Source: Paramecium sonneborni
Taxonomy: Eukaryota > Ciliophora > Oligohymenophorea > Peniculida > Parameciidae
Length of the DNA stretch: 64,000 nucleotides
NCBI GenBank assembly: GCA_905182985.1
Contig: CAJJDN010000129.1
Coordinates: 103,369-167,368, forward strand
Reading direction: 5' to 3'
The first letter of the stretch is position 1; each line of letters opens with the position of its first letter. The position numbers and the translations under genes were made by a program. The notes beneath the pieces are model-generated. The model was given only the letters and a program-made list of their open reading frames with translations. It had not been told where the DNA came from and ran no database searches. Below, one piece after another: positions 38,022-51,353 of this stretch.

Positions 38022-38568
38022 TTTAAATTAAAAAAATAAATATCTTTATTTTCATTCCATTTATATATTTAATTATCCCTATTCTTCTTAATCATTTCCA
38101 TTGATTGCATTTCAAAGTTCTTGAGCTATAAAAACAATCCAAATTCCTATTAATTATAATTACAATCAATAACACATTCTCTTAAATCAATGTGCAATTC
38201 CTTCAAATGGCATAAATTTCCACCTAATCTAAAATTACCTTCCCAAACTTCAAATACAGATTATTCTTACCTTCCCTTTAATGTCTTCTATGATTTATCT
38301 ATCTAATCATAGTCAAATCCACTCTAATCAATGTGATTTCTCATCTTATTCACAATTCACAATCTCTAATCTGTTGATTACAATATTAGACACCCAAAAT
38401 TTCTTAATTTTTATTCCATTCTATTATAATTACTTTCTAACAAACATAATCTTTACTAATCCATTTCAATTCAATCAGATCCTCATTCATTACATCTAAT
38501 TGCCTTAATTATACTAAGTAATATGATTGAATAAGTATTTCAGTATTAGATAATAACCTTTTTTACAT
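38022..38568 (-). CDS. possible leucine-rich-repeat-like gene, structure unresolved
   Basis: Several coding-like minus-strand frames: one from ATG 38568 (MQKRLLSNTEILIQSYYL, then LRQLDVMNEDLIELKWIS) and one further down (EVWEGNFRLGGNLCHLKELH) with a leucine pattern that recalls ciliate LRR proteins. A 23-nt intron (~38245-38267) supports the second frame. The frames do not join cleanly, and the last one runs into the 5' end of the PHD gene. It is a real but unresolved gene, or a decaying one. The plus strand here is strikingly G-poor. 38569-38912 shows nothing supported. Confidence 0.35.
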
Positions 38569-38912
38569 CTAAACCTAGTAACAAATGCTTCAATCAAATT
38601 TATTCCCTTAATAATACAATACAAATAGAAAAACTTACAGAACCAACAATTACTCATATTTAAAGTAGAATAATTTAAATTAAACCATTCTAGACAATAT
38701 TCATAGTCTTTTTAAACATGTTTATAATCATGGTTTATTAATCTCACTGATTTTACTACAAATTTCTATAGAATTCATAGAAATTAGAATATTTATTGGA
38801 ATATTTCTTTAAAAAAACTCAAACAAATTAAATATGAATACATAATAGTTGTTAATACATAATTTAGAATATAAGTATATGTTTAAATAAATATTTATTA
38901 TTCAAAAATTAA

Positions 38913-39664
38913 ATGCATTGCGATTCATCTGATGAAGATGATAATAAATTCGGAATAGGAAAGAAATTTTTCATTTAATTATTAGAGAAAGAAAGAAAAG
39001 TAAAGTGCATTCTTAAATTCAGTTTAGCACGAAAATTGAATCAATGTAATAAATATTGGATTTACTAAATATGTATGCGATGTGTGTTGAATTCTTTGAT
39101 ACCTTAGGCAATCCTGGAAAGTACTATTTTATGGAAAAGATTTCAAATACAATTGCAGAGAAAGAGGCATTTGAAATAATGTTAAAAGATGAAATAAGAG
39201 CAAGAGAGAAGAAAGAGAAAGAAATGTAAATCAAACCAATCATAAAAGAAGGATAAGTGAAATATGATCCTCTTAAGCGTCCAGAAAAATCATAAAAAAT
39301 AAAAATGTAAACACCTATAAAGGAGGATGATTAAAAAGTATAGGAGAATAATAATAGAGAAAATAAGAAAATATCACATAAAATAATGAGAGAAGTTCGT
39401 TCTAAGAAATTAACAATGACTGAAAAGATATATTAATAATAAAATGAATAAAATGTTTCTGTAGATTTGATTAAGAATTGGGATGATGAGGTAGAAAAGA
39501 AGGGTAATAAAAATTTAATTATTTAAGATTCTATGATTCGTTAATAATTGTAATAATAGGGAAGTAATATATAAGATAGAGTTGCTGATAGATTAAATCG
39601 ATTGCGTAAATAATTGCCAAGTAATGTAACAAGTGAAATGTGTCTAGAAAAATATGATACTTGA
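38913..39664 (+). CDS. hypothetical protein
   Basis: ATG 38913 (MHCDSSDEDDNKFGIG), TGA 39662-39664, one 23-nt intron (~38991) and exactly 243 codons (242 aa). A helical N-terminal domain (ILDLLNMYAMCVEFFDTLGN) is followed by a long Lys/Glu-rich linker and a C-terminal segment DRVADRLNRLRKQLPSN. It is mostly charged, without membrane helices. The first ~85 residues could be a small helical interaction domain. No family recognised. The convergent neighbour's stop is 20 bp away. Confidence 0.6.
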
Positions 39665-39684
39665 TAAAATTATAAGAATAATGT

Positions 39685-41407
39685 TCAATTCTCAGGTTAA
39701 TGTGGTTTAGGCATATCATCACCTGGTATTTCGACATCTTCAAATTATTTATGTTATTGATTCAATTATTGCTTAATTTCTGATTAAGGTTGAATTTTTG
39801 TTTTATTTAATAATTCATCAGGATGAGTAGATGTGAAAATCTTTTGATGAGAATTTCCGCTCTTCTTAAATTAGGTTCCATCTTGATGTTTATCTCTACA
39901 CATAAGATAAGTGAAATAAAAGTCAAATACACATGTAATTATGCAAAGAATGAAATTAAGAAGAACATAATTATAAACCTTGATTTCATACTTGTTGTAG
40001 AAATCACTCATTTCTTCTAAAGAAAACTTATCAGAACAATCCGCTTTGATAAAATTATAAAAGTGGTCCATCATTTATTATTAGTATCCCATATCAGCTG
40101 CCAAAATAATTGTGCACAGGATCTCACCAATCATTTTGACGCCTAACCAAAATCCAAATAAATCTTTATAATGCGAACCTTTTCTATTTAAACTTGTATA
40201 TTTGAAATTGCAACCAACCAAAGATATTGCTGAAACTAAAGGAACTAAGAATCCAAACACTCCTGCCTGAATTCCTACTATTACTTATGCTGCCAATTGT
40301 ACATCCATCACATTATCTTTTATATACATATTTAAATTATGTATATATTCTAAATCCTCCCCTTAACACAATTCTGATGAATTGTAATGAAATTAAGTTA
40401 GTTATTTATAAAACAGATTCACATCTACTTTTATTTTCATATTTTACTTCTCCCTTCAATTACTTAATTCTTATATAATTTCTTATACTCTTCCTATATA
40501 TCATTTACCATTAGTAAATCATTATAAGACATATCATTTGTTAAGCGCACATATCTTTCATCATTATCATAACAATGATAATGAATCATCTTGTCTAAAT
40601 ATTAAAACTCATAAATTTCTGAAATTGAATAACAAATTGAATCTATTATTACTTATACTAAATAATTACTAAATCCTATTGTAAATCCAATTAATGGAAT
40701 TTCATCTTCTTCAACTCTCTGAATTTATAAATACTATCCAGTTCCTTAAATTTCTATACCAGTTGGATCTGGAGATAAAGTAAATTCATTTATTGGACAT
40801 AATTCATCAGATGGTACTTGAAAAACCTTGCCGCATTTTTTGTATCCTTCACTAGCCTCACCAATTTAAAACGCTTCAATTGCAGTCTCTTTACTTTGTT
40901 TTCCACACAACTTATAACCTTAAAAATAAATCTTAATTCTGCACCTTTAACTGTAGTTTAATTTATAAATGGCCAATGCTTGAATTACTATTCATAAATT
41001 GGTTCTACTGGTTGACAATTCTCAGCTAACATAAACTCACTACATTCCATATAATAATAACTATATTTTTATTTTTTTTTACTTAGTATATTTGTATTTA
41101 TCTGTTCCATTAGTTTAGGTACAATCACATCCAAGTTCAGTTCCAGGCCATGTGAAATTTAATAAATTCTCATAGCCATCATCACAAGAGACTTAGATTT
41201 TTAAATCTACGATAAAGTTATTATCCCAATCTGAATAAAATTGGGGTGCCTTGATATAATGGGAATTTAAAATACAGAATCCATTAGTATTGATTAATTG
41301 AAAACCGAAACCAGTATAAGTCCGAAACTAATGAAGGTATAAATAACAATGCAACATTGATATGCAGCAACCCAAGGAGTTGCTTCGTAGGTGTTGAGTT
41401 TTTGCAT
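39685..41407 (-). CDS. multipass membrane protein with Cys-rich lumenal domain
   Basis: ATG 41407 (MQKLNTYEATPWVAAYQCC), TGA 39685-39687. The first membrane helix is QCCIVIYTFISFGLILVSV. A large loop with many Cys follows (CDDGYENLL, GCDCTQTNG, CSEFMLAENCQPVEP, GYKLCGKQ). Later hydrophobic segments are near 39900-40310 (VQLAAQVIVGIQAGVFGFLVPLV, MIGEILCTIILAADMGY, VLLNFILCIITCVFDF). A short acidic/Pro tail ends the protein. A 22-nt intron lies at ~41078-41099; at least two more small introns are needed. It resembles a family of large ciliate four-helix membrane proteins, but I cannot name it. Confidence 0.7.
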
Positions 41408-41420
41408 AAATAAAAATAAA
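41408..41420. promoter_or_regulatory. 13-bp gap between divergent start codons
   Basis: The ATG of the membrane protein (minus, 41405-41407) and the ATG of the FAM161-like gene (plus, 41421-41423) are 13 bases apart. If both are right, transcription must start inside the opposite coding region or each mRNA has almost no leader. Confidence 0.5.
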
Positions 41421-44172
41421 ATGACAGATTAACTATTTGTCGGTTAATTGTAGTAGAAAGTAGGAGAACTGAAAACAGAGTATGATTTACAACGCAGTAT
41501 AAAGGATAACACTATAAATGCCAAAATAGTATATAATAGGTTGATATAAATAGCAACGTTCAAGAGATAAGATCTGTGAAATTTTAAGAAGGGTCTAGGG
41601 AAGAAGACCAAAAGTTTAGACAGAAGAAAGTGAAGAATCAATAGATTGCATGATTCTTGAAGAAAAGAAACCATATGAAAGTAAATATAATGAGGAGGTG
41701 TTGTAAAGAAGACATTACATATTCTAATTCAAAATGTATTTACGTAGAAAAAGGTATAATTTTATTCATTTTAATAAAGAGAACGCTTATAGAGAGAATA
41801 AGAATTCAAACTTTTAAAGTTATTGGATTAACAGACAGAAGCTCTTCAAAAATGGGTGATAAGGGATCCAAATGATTTAGATATGTTCGATTTCTTTTTT
41901 ACTCAAATAGATCCACATCGTAAAGGATAGGTACATCACATTTAGATCAAAAATTTTATGTATGACAATCCTTTAATAATGACATTATTTTAATTTGATA
42001 GATAATCTCTCTCATTGGCATTAGATTCTTTTCCAGTGAAGGAAAGATTTCATTTAAATTAAGATGAATTCATTTAATTTTTATAGAAGTATTAGAAAGT
42101 TAAACCAGAGAAAGGTTTTAGAGAGTATGTACATTTATTTGATCCAATTCATAAATAAGTTAATCTATTTGAAAATACACCTCGAATTTTATTATTAGAA
42201 GATATCTCAAGAATGAAAGAGTCTTTTGATTAAGTAAGTGATAATGGTTTGGTTACAATAGATAATGCAATTAAAGCAATTCGTTAAAATTGTGAATTGT
42301 TTGAATATGCAGTACATATTGTCAATTTAGGTTTAAATTTATTATTAGAAAGTGTCTTATAATAAATAGAGGTTGGATATTTGAACAATCCTGATGAATA
42401 GATATCATGGAATTAATTTATGTATTTTTTTGATAATCTTCCAAATGATTAAGAAGAAGAGCAATAATCCTATTAAAAGGAAGATTCTATATAATCAGAG
42501 TCATCTGATGATTATTTTTATTAGATGACTGCAAAATAAGAAATTCCTCCACCTCCAGAACCTGAAAAAAAGAAAGTTAGAAAACGATCACTTCCTAGGA
42601 AACCATTTTAAGAGATAAATGTGGAAAAGATGTAATTTACTGTACCGAAGAAAACAGGATAAGAAAAGAGAGAAGTGAATAAACAACCTAGTATTAGAGA
42701 AAAATGGGTTATGGAATAAGTTAGATAAAAATAAGAAGAAATTGAAGAAGCTTATAAATTTAGACCATTTAAAGCAAAAGCTATTCCTTATAAAGTAAAG
42801 GATAAGAATTATTATAATGAATTATTGGAAAGGGAAGAGATAAGAAGAAGAGAATTAAAAGAGAGATGTAAAGAGAAGACTTAGACTATGTAGAAACCTT
42901 TTAATTTTGAAGATAGAAAAAGAGAAAAACCTATCAAATTACCAGAAGATGAAGAATAACCATTTAAATTTAGAGCCAATCCTATTCCTTGGTATTGCTC
43001 TTTAAAATTATATGAAAGAAATATATAAGAATAAAAAATTAAAAGTGATAATAGAAAAAAAATTAGAAAGTTTTGGTTATAAGAAAATTCAAAATTACCA
43101 CCTCGTATGTAAGAATGGATTGATAAAATGAAAATAAAAGAATTAGATAAATAATAAGAATAATTATTAAAATCTCTTCATGAATCCCCAAGAAAAGTAA
43201 GAGCTAAATCTATTCCTAATTTTAATAAATTACATGATTAATTCTAAAAGTAATTGGAAAAAAAGAAAAAAAAAATTAAAACAACTACTCCTAATGGTCC
43301 TAAATTTCATGAAAGTAAAAAGAAAGTTTAAAGAGATTATTTGGATGAAAAATCAATTATAAAAGAGGATCCATTGAAAAAAGCCAAAAAAGCAATGTCA
43401 AAGAAACCCAAGATTTAACCAAGATCAACTGATAAATTTAATTCTTATGTTGATTACATATTTACAATGAAATAAAATCAACTTGCTCTTGATTAATAGA
43501 ATGATGAGGAATAAAAATAAAGAGAAGATAAAAAATAGTTATTTAGACCAAGAGTACATTAATCTTGGGCTATCTAAGATCATAATCAAATATAATATGA
43601 AAGATAATAATAAAAATTTATTGAACAATATTAAAAGAGAAGATAAGAAGAAGAAGATTTTAATAATATGATGAAGGAAATCTTTGTTAGAGTATATCAA
43701 AGACCTTTATTAATGGAAGTTGAAGCAGCCAAAAGTCAATAATAACCTTAAGAAGAATAAGAGTAATAAGAATAATTTGATTATATGAATCCTATTGGAG
43801 AGCAGGATGTAGAGGAGTCAGAAAGAATATCATAATAAGATCCAGAAGGTGTAGATTAAGTTGGAGAATAAGCAGAATAATCATTGAGAGAATATGATGG
43901 ATAAGAAATTGATGGAGATTACGATGATTAAATTGATATTGATAATTTAGATCCTAAGTTACTTGAAAAATTATAAAAAGATGCTATAGGTATATTTTAA
44001 TATAAGAATTCTAGCTAAATAATATGGATTAACAGAGGAATAAATGGAATAAATTTAGAAAATGGGAGGATTCGAAAATGTTTAAGATATGGATTATGAA
44101 GATGAAGATGATGAAGAACAAGACGATTAAGAAGAACTATAAAATCCCCATTATAAACGCCATTCATTCTGA
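41421..44172 (+). CDS. FAM161 (UPF0564)-like ciliary/centrosomal protein
   Basis: ATG 41421, TGA 44170-44172; introns of 25, 26 and 25 nt leave exactly 892 codons (891 aa). The N-terminal third is a folded-looking helical region. The middle (from ~410) has the repeating FAM161 theme: FRPFKAKAIPYKVKD, QKPFNFEDRKREKP, FKFRANPIPWYCSL, VRAKSIPNF, each a Phe/Pro-rich F-K-A-x-x-I/V-P motif between charged helices. The C-terminus is acidic and Glu/Asp/Gln-rich. FAM161A/B bind microtubules at the connecting cilium and basal body. Together with RIB43A and NEK this adds to the ciliary gene content of the window. Confidence 0.82.
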
Positions 44173-44224
44173 AACTTATTATTATCTATTAATATATATA
44201 AATACAAATTAATGTAGAGATACT

Positions 44225-47200
44225 ATGAATCAGACAGATTATCACAACTTTCTTAACCAACGAAGAGATCAAAGAAGTATACATAGAACTAATCATTAAT
44301 GGTGATGTCAAGGTAATAAGGATTTAGTGAATAGACTGTGTGACAATCATTTTGATAAGGACTTACATGAGAAACCGTGGATTTCTTTAGGAATATTTCC
44401 TAATGAGTAAATATGTAAATGTTATAAAGCGTAGTCGGATGATAAAGTACGAGCACTCAGATGCTGGGCTGTCGTATACGAATGTGAAAATTAAGAAGTT
44501 ACGAACATTTTAAGAGTTGTGGGAGAAGAATGAAGAGATTCATAATAAGAGTGAGTAACATCAAGGTTTTAGAGAATTTAGAGAGTTTAAAGATATTTCT
44601 GAAGAAGATGTGATAGTAACGATTGAATATTGGTATGAGAGTAAATTAATTGCAGTACGAATTGTCATGAACATTTGGGGTCAACAAAACATGATGAAGG
44701 AAGATACTTATAATATGCATAAGCCCTTAAGAATGAGATTTTGTAGAGATTTCCAATAGTGAAAGTGATTCTGAAACCATTAATATATGATCATTTAGAT
44801 CATAGTATAGATACGATGTTTTTATAGCGTAGATTAGGTATATGTTTATAAATGTAACATGAATAGGATGTTTTGAGGTTTAAGTGATGTCAAAATAGAA
44901 AGGATAAATAAAATAGGCAGTTATTGGATCTAAACTTAATACTAAGGCCTGGCCTTAGACTTAAGTGATCATAAATAAATTGCCTTAATATTTTAAGAAG
45001 GTTTCATTCAATATAGATTTGAAATTTGCAGATTCTGATTAGAAATTAAAGAATATTGATGTAAAAATCTAACCATATCGACCTATTCAATAAAGATCTT
45101 AAAGCATAATGTGTAAGAATACTAAATATATATTGAAGTGACATCTAGGTCAAATAGAATGTTGCGTCCATAAAGTGCATAAACAAGACCTAAATCAGCA
45201 TATTCTAATATATCAGGACAATCTTAAAGAAGTTTAAAAGAGGCAGAGGAGAATCCTACTTATAAGATTGAGAGAACAAATCAAGATGGTAGAATATGTT
45301 TGAAAAATGTACCTTTAGATGTTTACGAAGTCATTATAGAAGAAACTAATGATTTTTTAAGTAAAACTTAAGTAAGATTAAATTATATAGCAATAGCATA
45401 TTAATTTATTCTAATTGAATGCAGAAGATTAGCCTTTAGATTAAATAATTGAATTATAAAAACAAACACATTCTTGTATAGTAGTAAGTGTTCTTTGTGA
45501 TTCGGCATCAGTAACAGAATGTAAAGTAGAAATAGTACCATTAAGAGGGGGCAAAGATGCTATTTTAAAAGAATCTCCAGCAGGAAGTGGAAAATATGAA
45601 ATTGTAGTTGAACCAGATTAATTTAAAATATTTGTTAAAAAAATAGGATATTAAGTCTAGAAGGATTAAATAACGACTAAAGCTGGAGTGTGTGAATTTA
45701 AATATGAATTAGCTAAAGCAAAAACTTAAGAAGAAGGATATGATCCTGTATAAGATGCTTTAGATAAAAAACATGCAATTAAACCATCAAGTGATTTAAA
45801 AATTAAGAAGCCTAAATATTTGTAACCTCCGTCTGCTTTATCATAACAAATCAATCTTATATAATTTTAATTCATAGATTTAGTAGGCAAATTTCCTGTG
45901 CCAAATGTCTATATCAAAGTTCATGATGAATCTAATAATAAATTATATAGTTATCGTTCTAATGAGAATGGTATTTGTAAAGCATTACTACAAAATAAAA
46001 GTATTTCTACATTTATTATTATATATTAGTAACTAAAGGTAGAATTTTTATTTAACATATTGAATATTATGATGAAATCAAAGAAATTAATGATTTACAT
46101 CCTTTATCAACAAATTCAATTAATTACTACCATATTATTCGTAAACCTTAACAGTCTCAATTAGTAGTCTTACTTGTAAATAAGCCTAATGAAAGCTTCT
46201 TAAATTTTTATATAATTTTAGAAGGTATTTCTATTCTCTTTATAATTTTTTAGATAAACGAGTCATTTAATAAGATTAAGAAATAGAGTAGTATTAAAAT
46301 CCAAGAGATGGAATTTAACTCATAACATTTTTGAATCTATAAAATAAGAGAGATATATTATAATTAGTAGCCTGTCTTCCAAAATTAAAGATGGACACTA
46401 TAGAAGAAATGTATGTTCTCACTCCTAATAAAATCTAAAAATATCCATTGCCTCAATTGCCTTAAGAATAAGGTACCCTGTTTCCTTACTTCTGGATTTT
46501 GGGATCATTAAAAGAGCCATATGAAGCATTTGATGTTGTTAATTAAATAATAAATACAGCACAATTAAAGACTTATCCAAATCTAACAAAATCATAAAAA
46601 GACTTTTAAGTTGCTTAATGTGCATTTTAATCTCCGAATCTTATTGTAGCTGCTAATCAAAATGGTAGTGTTAGCATTTGGAATCTAGATAGTTATTTAA
46701 TTGATAGTACTATAAATAATGTATTTTCTGATCATGTCAATACTATTATAATATGGGATGATGATAATGTTATGATCTCTGATAATACAGGATCAATTGT
46801 TTGGTTAAAAAAAGATGATGAAACTCAATAGTTTATCATTTAATCTACATTAAACATAAATAGAAAAACTAATTCTATGTGTAAAGTTGGAGCTGAAGGA
46901 TTAGCTTTGGGAACACTTGATGGATAATTGATTCTAGTCAAAGTAGATCTAAGATAATTTATCTTATCTATTGATGCTATCATTGAAGTTGAATCTACAA
47001 CATAAACTATTGAGCCAATTAATAAAATGGTTTCTATCACTAATGATTAAATTGCTCTCTTATCTGATAATAACAAATCAATTTTTATATTCAAAATTGA
47101 AAAATCATTAGATAAACCTTTGAGTGGAACACTTATAAAATAAGTCTTAATCAAAGGCTATCTAACTGGTGGATAACCTATTCTATAAATTATCTCTTTA

Positions 47201-48990
47201 GATCAAAGATACTTAATTTTTGGAGGTCTTGATGGTGTTCTACATACATTAAGTATAGATTCACTTGAAAGAGGTCCCAATATCAGTTTACATTCTGATC
47301 AATAAGTTAATTGTGTTTTATAAAATGAAGATGGTGTTCTTATTGCTTAAGGTAGTCATATTACTTTTATTCATTCACCAGAAACTGTTAATGAACTCAA
47401 AATTACTAATCAAAAATATTTTCAATCTCCTGTTATTTTATATTCAGGAGATTGTGTCAGTTATGAAAAAAGATTACTTACATTTACCAATGAAGGTAAA
47501 ATGGTTGTTTGGTCTTTATAAGATAGATTATTCCCTAATATTAGTAACTTTTTGTAAGATTCAGAATTTCCGCATAAATTGAAACCTATTGATAGATAAT
47601 ATTTGTTAGTTGATTCAAAAATCTCCAAAGAAAATTTTAGTATTTATTTAATTAAAGAAAATGGAGAAATTATTAAAGATTCAACTAAATATATTAAATT
47701 CGAAAGAGAAGATACTTATTTTTATATGGAAATCAATTAAACTTAATAATAAGGTTTATGGAGATTAGGAGCTTATCTTTAAAATACTGAATTAATCAGA
47801 TCAAAATAACCTAAAATATACTTTATTTCCTCTCATGGATTTTAAGTATTAAATTTTCCTTAATAAATTCCTATCAGTAGAAAATAAGCTTATCATTGGC
47901 TTATTGGAACACTAATACCACATGTAGAAACATTGAAATCTACTTCACTCTATACTGATTCTTAAATAGTAGGTAAATTTCCAAGTTTAGAAATGAGTAA
48001 ACATGAGGGTAAAATTAATCAAATAGTCTTCCTAAATAAAGATGAATTTGTAACAGCAGGAGAAGATAAATAAGTAATTATTTGGAATGCTTAAACGTTT
48101 GGAATAAATAAAGTATTTTATCACGAAGCTGAGATATTAAGTATTTATGTTTATAATGGAATGTTATTGGCAGGAAATAAAGAAGGAACAGTAATGGGAT
48201 GGAAATAACATGATGGAATTTGGTAAATGGATATCAAATTCAAACATCATGAAAAAGGAGTTTATTCTATTGTTTATGTAGATGGCAGTATAGTGACAGC
48301 ATCTGAAGATAGAAAGATTCATTTGGTTAATTTTGTTTCAAGTGCATTAGAACATATTGAACCAGTAGATAGAACTTTTGTTATAGCATTAGTTACTTAC
48401 AATAAAGATGTATTTGCAGCAGGATTCCCAGATGGCAGAGTTAAAACATATAAAAGAGTATTATTGATATATTCTATATTTCTAGGAAAAAACTGGTCCA
48501 AAAATATTATTGAAAACTCTTAGAACAGTAACTACAGTTAAAGTTTAACATTTGTACATGATTAGTAATAATCAATTGTTTGTTGGAGGAATGGATAAAA
48601 TAGGGGATGTGATGAATGTGGAACAAGGAACTAAATTAAAGTAAATCATTCAAGTATTTTTACTTTAGAACACTTAAAGATGGACACACAGGATCCATTT
48701 TATGTAGCTTATTATATTGTAAACATCTTATAACTGGTGGTTCTGATGGCAGATTGAGTATTTGGAATACCGATAAAGGATTGTTAATTAAGACATATGA
48801 TTTAACTAAAGAAGAAATTAGAGGAGTTTTTATAATCGGTAGATTATTAATTACAGCAAGTAAATAAAAATATGAATATTTAGGTTCTAATGGAATGATA
48901 AGAATTTGGCAAGAGATTTGCCCATTTATTGAGTAGATTCCACCTGAAGAAGAGCCAGAATAATAATAATAACAATAATTATAATAGTGA
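44225..48990 (+). CDS. large thioredoxin-like / beta-sandwich / WD40 repeat protein
   Basis: TGA 48988-48990. The probable start is ATG 44225, but the first exons are uncertain (a TGA near 44312 needs an intron). Segments in order: an N-terminal region with DAGLSYTNVKIKKLRTFQ; a small domain VTIEYCTNCHEHLGS with a CxxC after a beta strand, then LKNEILQRFPIVKVILKP, like the Rdx/SelW thioredoxin fold; two beta-sandwich-like repeats (DGRICLKNVPLDVYEVII and GSGKYEIVVEPDQFKIFV); then from ~46600 many WD-type blades (NGSVSIWNLDSY, EDKQVIIWNAQTFG, KEGTVMGWKQ, GGSDGRLSIWN). Small introns (23-29 nt) join frames in the first half. The C-terminus is acidic and Gln-rich. Possibly two genes, but frames continue without a TGA boundary. 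Confidence 0.7.
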
Positions 48991-49148
48991 TTTATATTCA
49001 ATAAAATAATTAATGTGATCTTAATTATACTTCTTTATATATTTGAATGTACAAAACCTACGTTCTTAGAATTTATCAATATTAATTAATTATCTTAATA
49101 GATTAATAATATAATTAGAATATGTTAATAAATAAGAGATTTACTTTT

Positions 49149-50103
49149 ATGTTTTACAAGTGTTTACAAAAGGCAAAAAGATTCATTTATCTTTATAGGT
49201 TTTATAGTATATTAAAATTTGGGATAGCTTTACTTTTAAATATGAAGTTAAATTGTTAACCAAACAATGTAATGTATTGGTTGGAAATATTATAGCTGCA
49301 TTCAATTGTAGCATTTTTATATTACAATAAATTGTTTCAATATTTAAACGACATTGTAAAGTAAATAAGCATTATAGGGAATTGTAATTGAAATAGCAGA
49401 AAATTTAAATTAAGCAATAATATTCGAAGTAGGTCATAGTCAACCAGAACCGGAAAGAAATCAAGCTTTTGAATTTGTAGTGACATAAAATGAAGATTCC
49501 AATATTTTTTTGAGTTTAGAAGAAACAGAAAGAAGAGAACTAATACTTACAGAACAAATAAAATCTGAAGTTCCATAAATAAATAGAAAAATTCGGGGAG
49601 TGTAAATTTTTAATGGTTTAATAAATTAATTACTAATAATTTGGGTGATTTATTAATCAACGATGATGGAGCCAGTAGATGCTTGTTATAAAAGTTTAAT
49701 AATTTTTCAGATGATATTTTTAATAATCTCCTTATTTTAGTATTGGGAAGGGTATATTTTATGCATTGTGTTATTGATATCTTTGCCATTCTTTCTATTA
49801 ATGGTATTATGGAACAAATTGAAGGAAAAGAAATAGAACTATCAGAATAAATAAATATTAAATGAATTAATAAAGTAAAAAATGGTGGTCTATTAGAATG
49901 AAAATGTATAAGGAGATTAGGAATGTGGAATTTGTTTACAAGTTTATTGTAGAAATGAAGAATTATTGATTCTGCCTTGTAACTAATAGCACCATTTCCA
50001 CTTGCATTGTATAAAGACTTGGTTAATATTAAATTTTCGTTGTCCAAAATGCAGATCATATATTAATGATATAAGAAACACTTAGTCAAGAAGTTTTCTA
50101 TGA
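49149..50103 (+). CDS. membrane RING-H2 E3 ubiquitin ligase-like protein (complete copy)
   Basis: ATG 49149, TGA 50101-50103, one 22-nt intron (~49358), exactly 311 codons (310 aa). Hydrophobic segments: LKFGIALLL near the start, GLINQLLIIWVIY, IIFQMIFLIISLF and ILCIVLLISLPFFLLMVL. The C-terminal RING-H2 reads ECGICLQVY, LPCNQQHHFHLHCIKTWL, CPKC, with the C3H2C3 ligand order of membrane ubiquitin ligases. It probably works on endomembranes. The last 872 bases are repeated after the N gap. It converges on SDHB. Confidence 0.82.
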
Positions 50104-50480
50104 TATTATTATTTTATGTTATGATAATGTCATAATGTGGCAGAAGCAATCTTTCTTTCTTTATATTCTTCAATCAATTTCATTAAATGATTCATAGATT
50201 TTTATGGATCAAGTCCTTTAGGGCATGTAAAAGAGCACATACCAATATTTTAACAATCTTCAACCTTAACATCCTCAGCTATATGTAAGAATGTAAGAAA
50301 TACCTAATTTTTCTAATCTTTCATCTGTATATTCATCTCTAGAATCAACAATCCATCTATATGCTTACATAAGCACAGCTGGACCGAGATATCTATCTGG
50401 ATGCCACCAATATGAGGGACAAGATGTAGAACAACATGCACATAACACACATTCATAAAGACCATCTAATAATTTTCTAT
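49232..50480. repeat. 1249-bp exact duplicate, copy 1
   Basis: Identical to 50482-51730, same orientation, separated only by the N at 50481. It contains most of the RING-H2 gene and the 3' part of SDHB. Read as unmerged contig ends. Confidence 0.95.
50130..50480 (-). pseudogene. SDHB: 3' part of SDHB repeated by the assembly
   Basis: The last 351 bases of SDHB (including the [11 protein letters not shown] cluster and stop at 50130-50132) copied before the N gap. It has no 5' part here. It is identical to 51380-51730, so not a real second gene. Confidence 0.9.
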
Positions 50481-50481
50481 N
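50481..50481. other. assembly gap (single N)
   Basis: Lone N exactly between the two identical 1249-bp copies. Confidence 0.95.
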
Positions 50482-51353
50482 ACTTTTAAATATGAAGTTA
50501 AATTGTTAACCAAACAATGTAATGTATTGGTTGGAAATATTATAGCTGCATTCAATTGTAGCATTTTTATATTACAATAAATTGTTTCAATATTTAAACG
50601 ACATTGTAAAGTAAATAAGCATTATAGGGAATTGTAATTGAAATAGCAGAAAATTTAAATTAAGCAATAATATTCGAAGTAGGTCATAGTCAACCAGAAC
50701 CGGAAAGAAATCAAGCTTTTGAATTTGTAGTGACATAAAATGAAGATTCCAATATTTTTTTGAGTTTAGAAGAAACAGAAAGAAGAGAACTAATACTTAC
50801 AGAACAAATAAAATCTGAAGTTCCATAAATAAATAGAAAAATTCGGGGAGTGTAAATTTTTAATGGTTTAATAAATTAATTACTAATAATTTGGGTGATT
50901 TATTAATCAACGATGATGGAGCCAGTAGATGCTTGTTATAAAAGTTTAATAATTTTTCAGATGATATTTTTAATAATCTCCTTATTTTAGTATTGGGAAG
51001 GGTATATTTTATGCATTGTGTTATTGATATCTTTGCCATTCTTTCTATTAATGGTATTATGGAACAAATTGAAGGAAAAGAAATAGAACTATCAGAATAA
51101 ATAAATATTAAATGAATTAATAAAGTAAAAAATGGTGGTCTATTAGAATGAAAATGTATAAGGAGATTAGGAATGTGGAATTTGTTTACAAGTTTATTGT
51201 AGAAATGAAGAATTATTGATTCTGCCTTGTAACTAATAGCACCATTTCCACTTGCATTGTATAAAGACTTGGTTAATATTAAATTTTCGTTGTCCAAAAT
51301 GCAGATCATATATTAATGATATAAGAAACACTTAGTCAAGAAGTTTTCTATGA
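50482..51353 (+). pseudogene. RING-H2 gene without its 5' end, repeated by the assembly
   Basis: Identical to the last 872 bases of the gene at 49149-50103, with stop at 51351-51353. It lacks the first 83 bases, including the start. It should not be counted as a paralogue. Confidence 0.9.

Noticed and set aside
38281..38499. 72-codon plus-strand ORF
   Set aside because: Sits in a strongly G-poor tract with no motif; the opposite strand gives better coding segments.
48660..49001. 113-codon minus-strand ORF with Tyr runs
   Set aside because: Antisense to the end of the WD40 gene; Tyr runs come from the Gln-coding TAA repeats.
49610..51309. Two identical 149-codon minus-strand ORFs taken as a tandem gene pair
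   Set aside because: Shadows of the RING-H2 gene, doubled only because of the assembly duplication.
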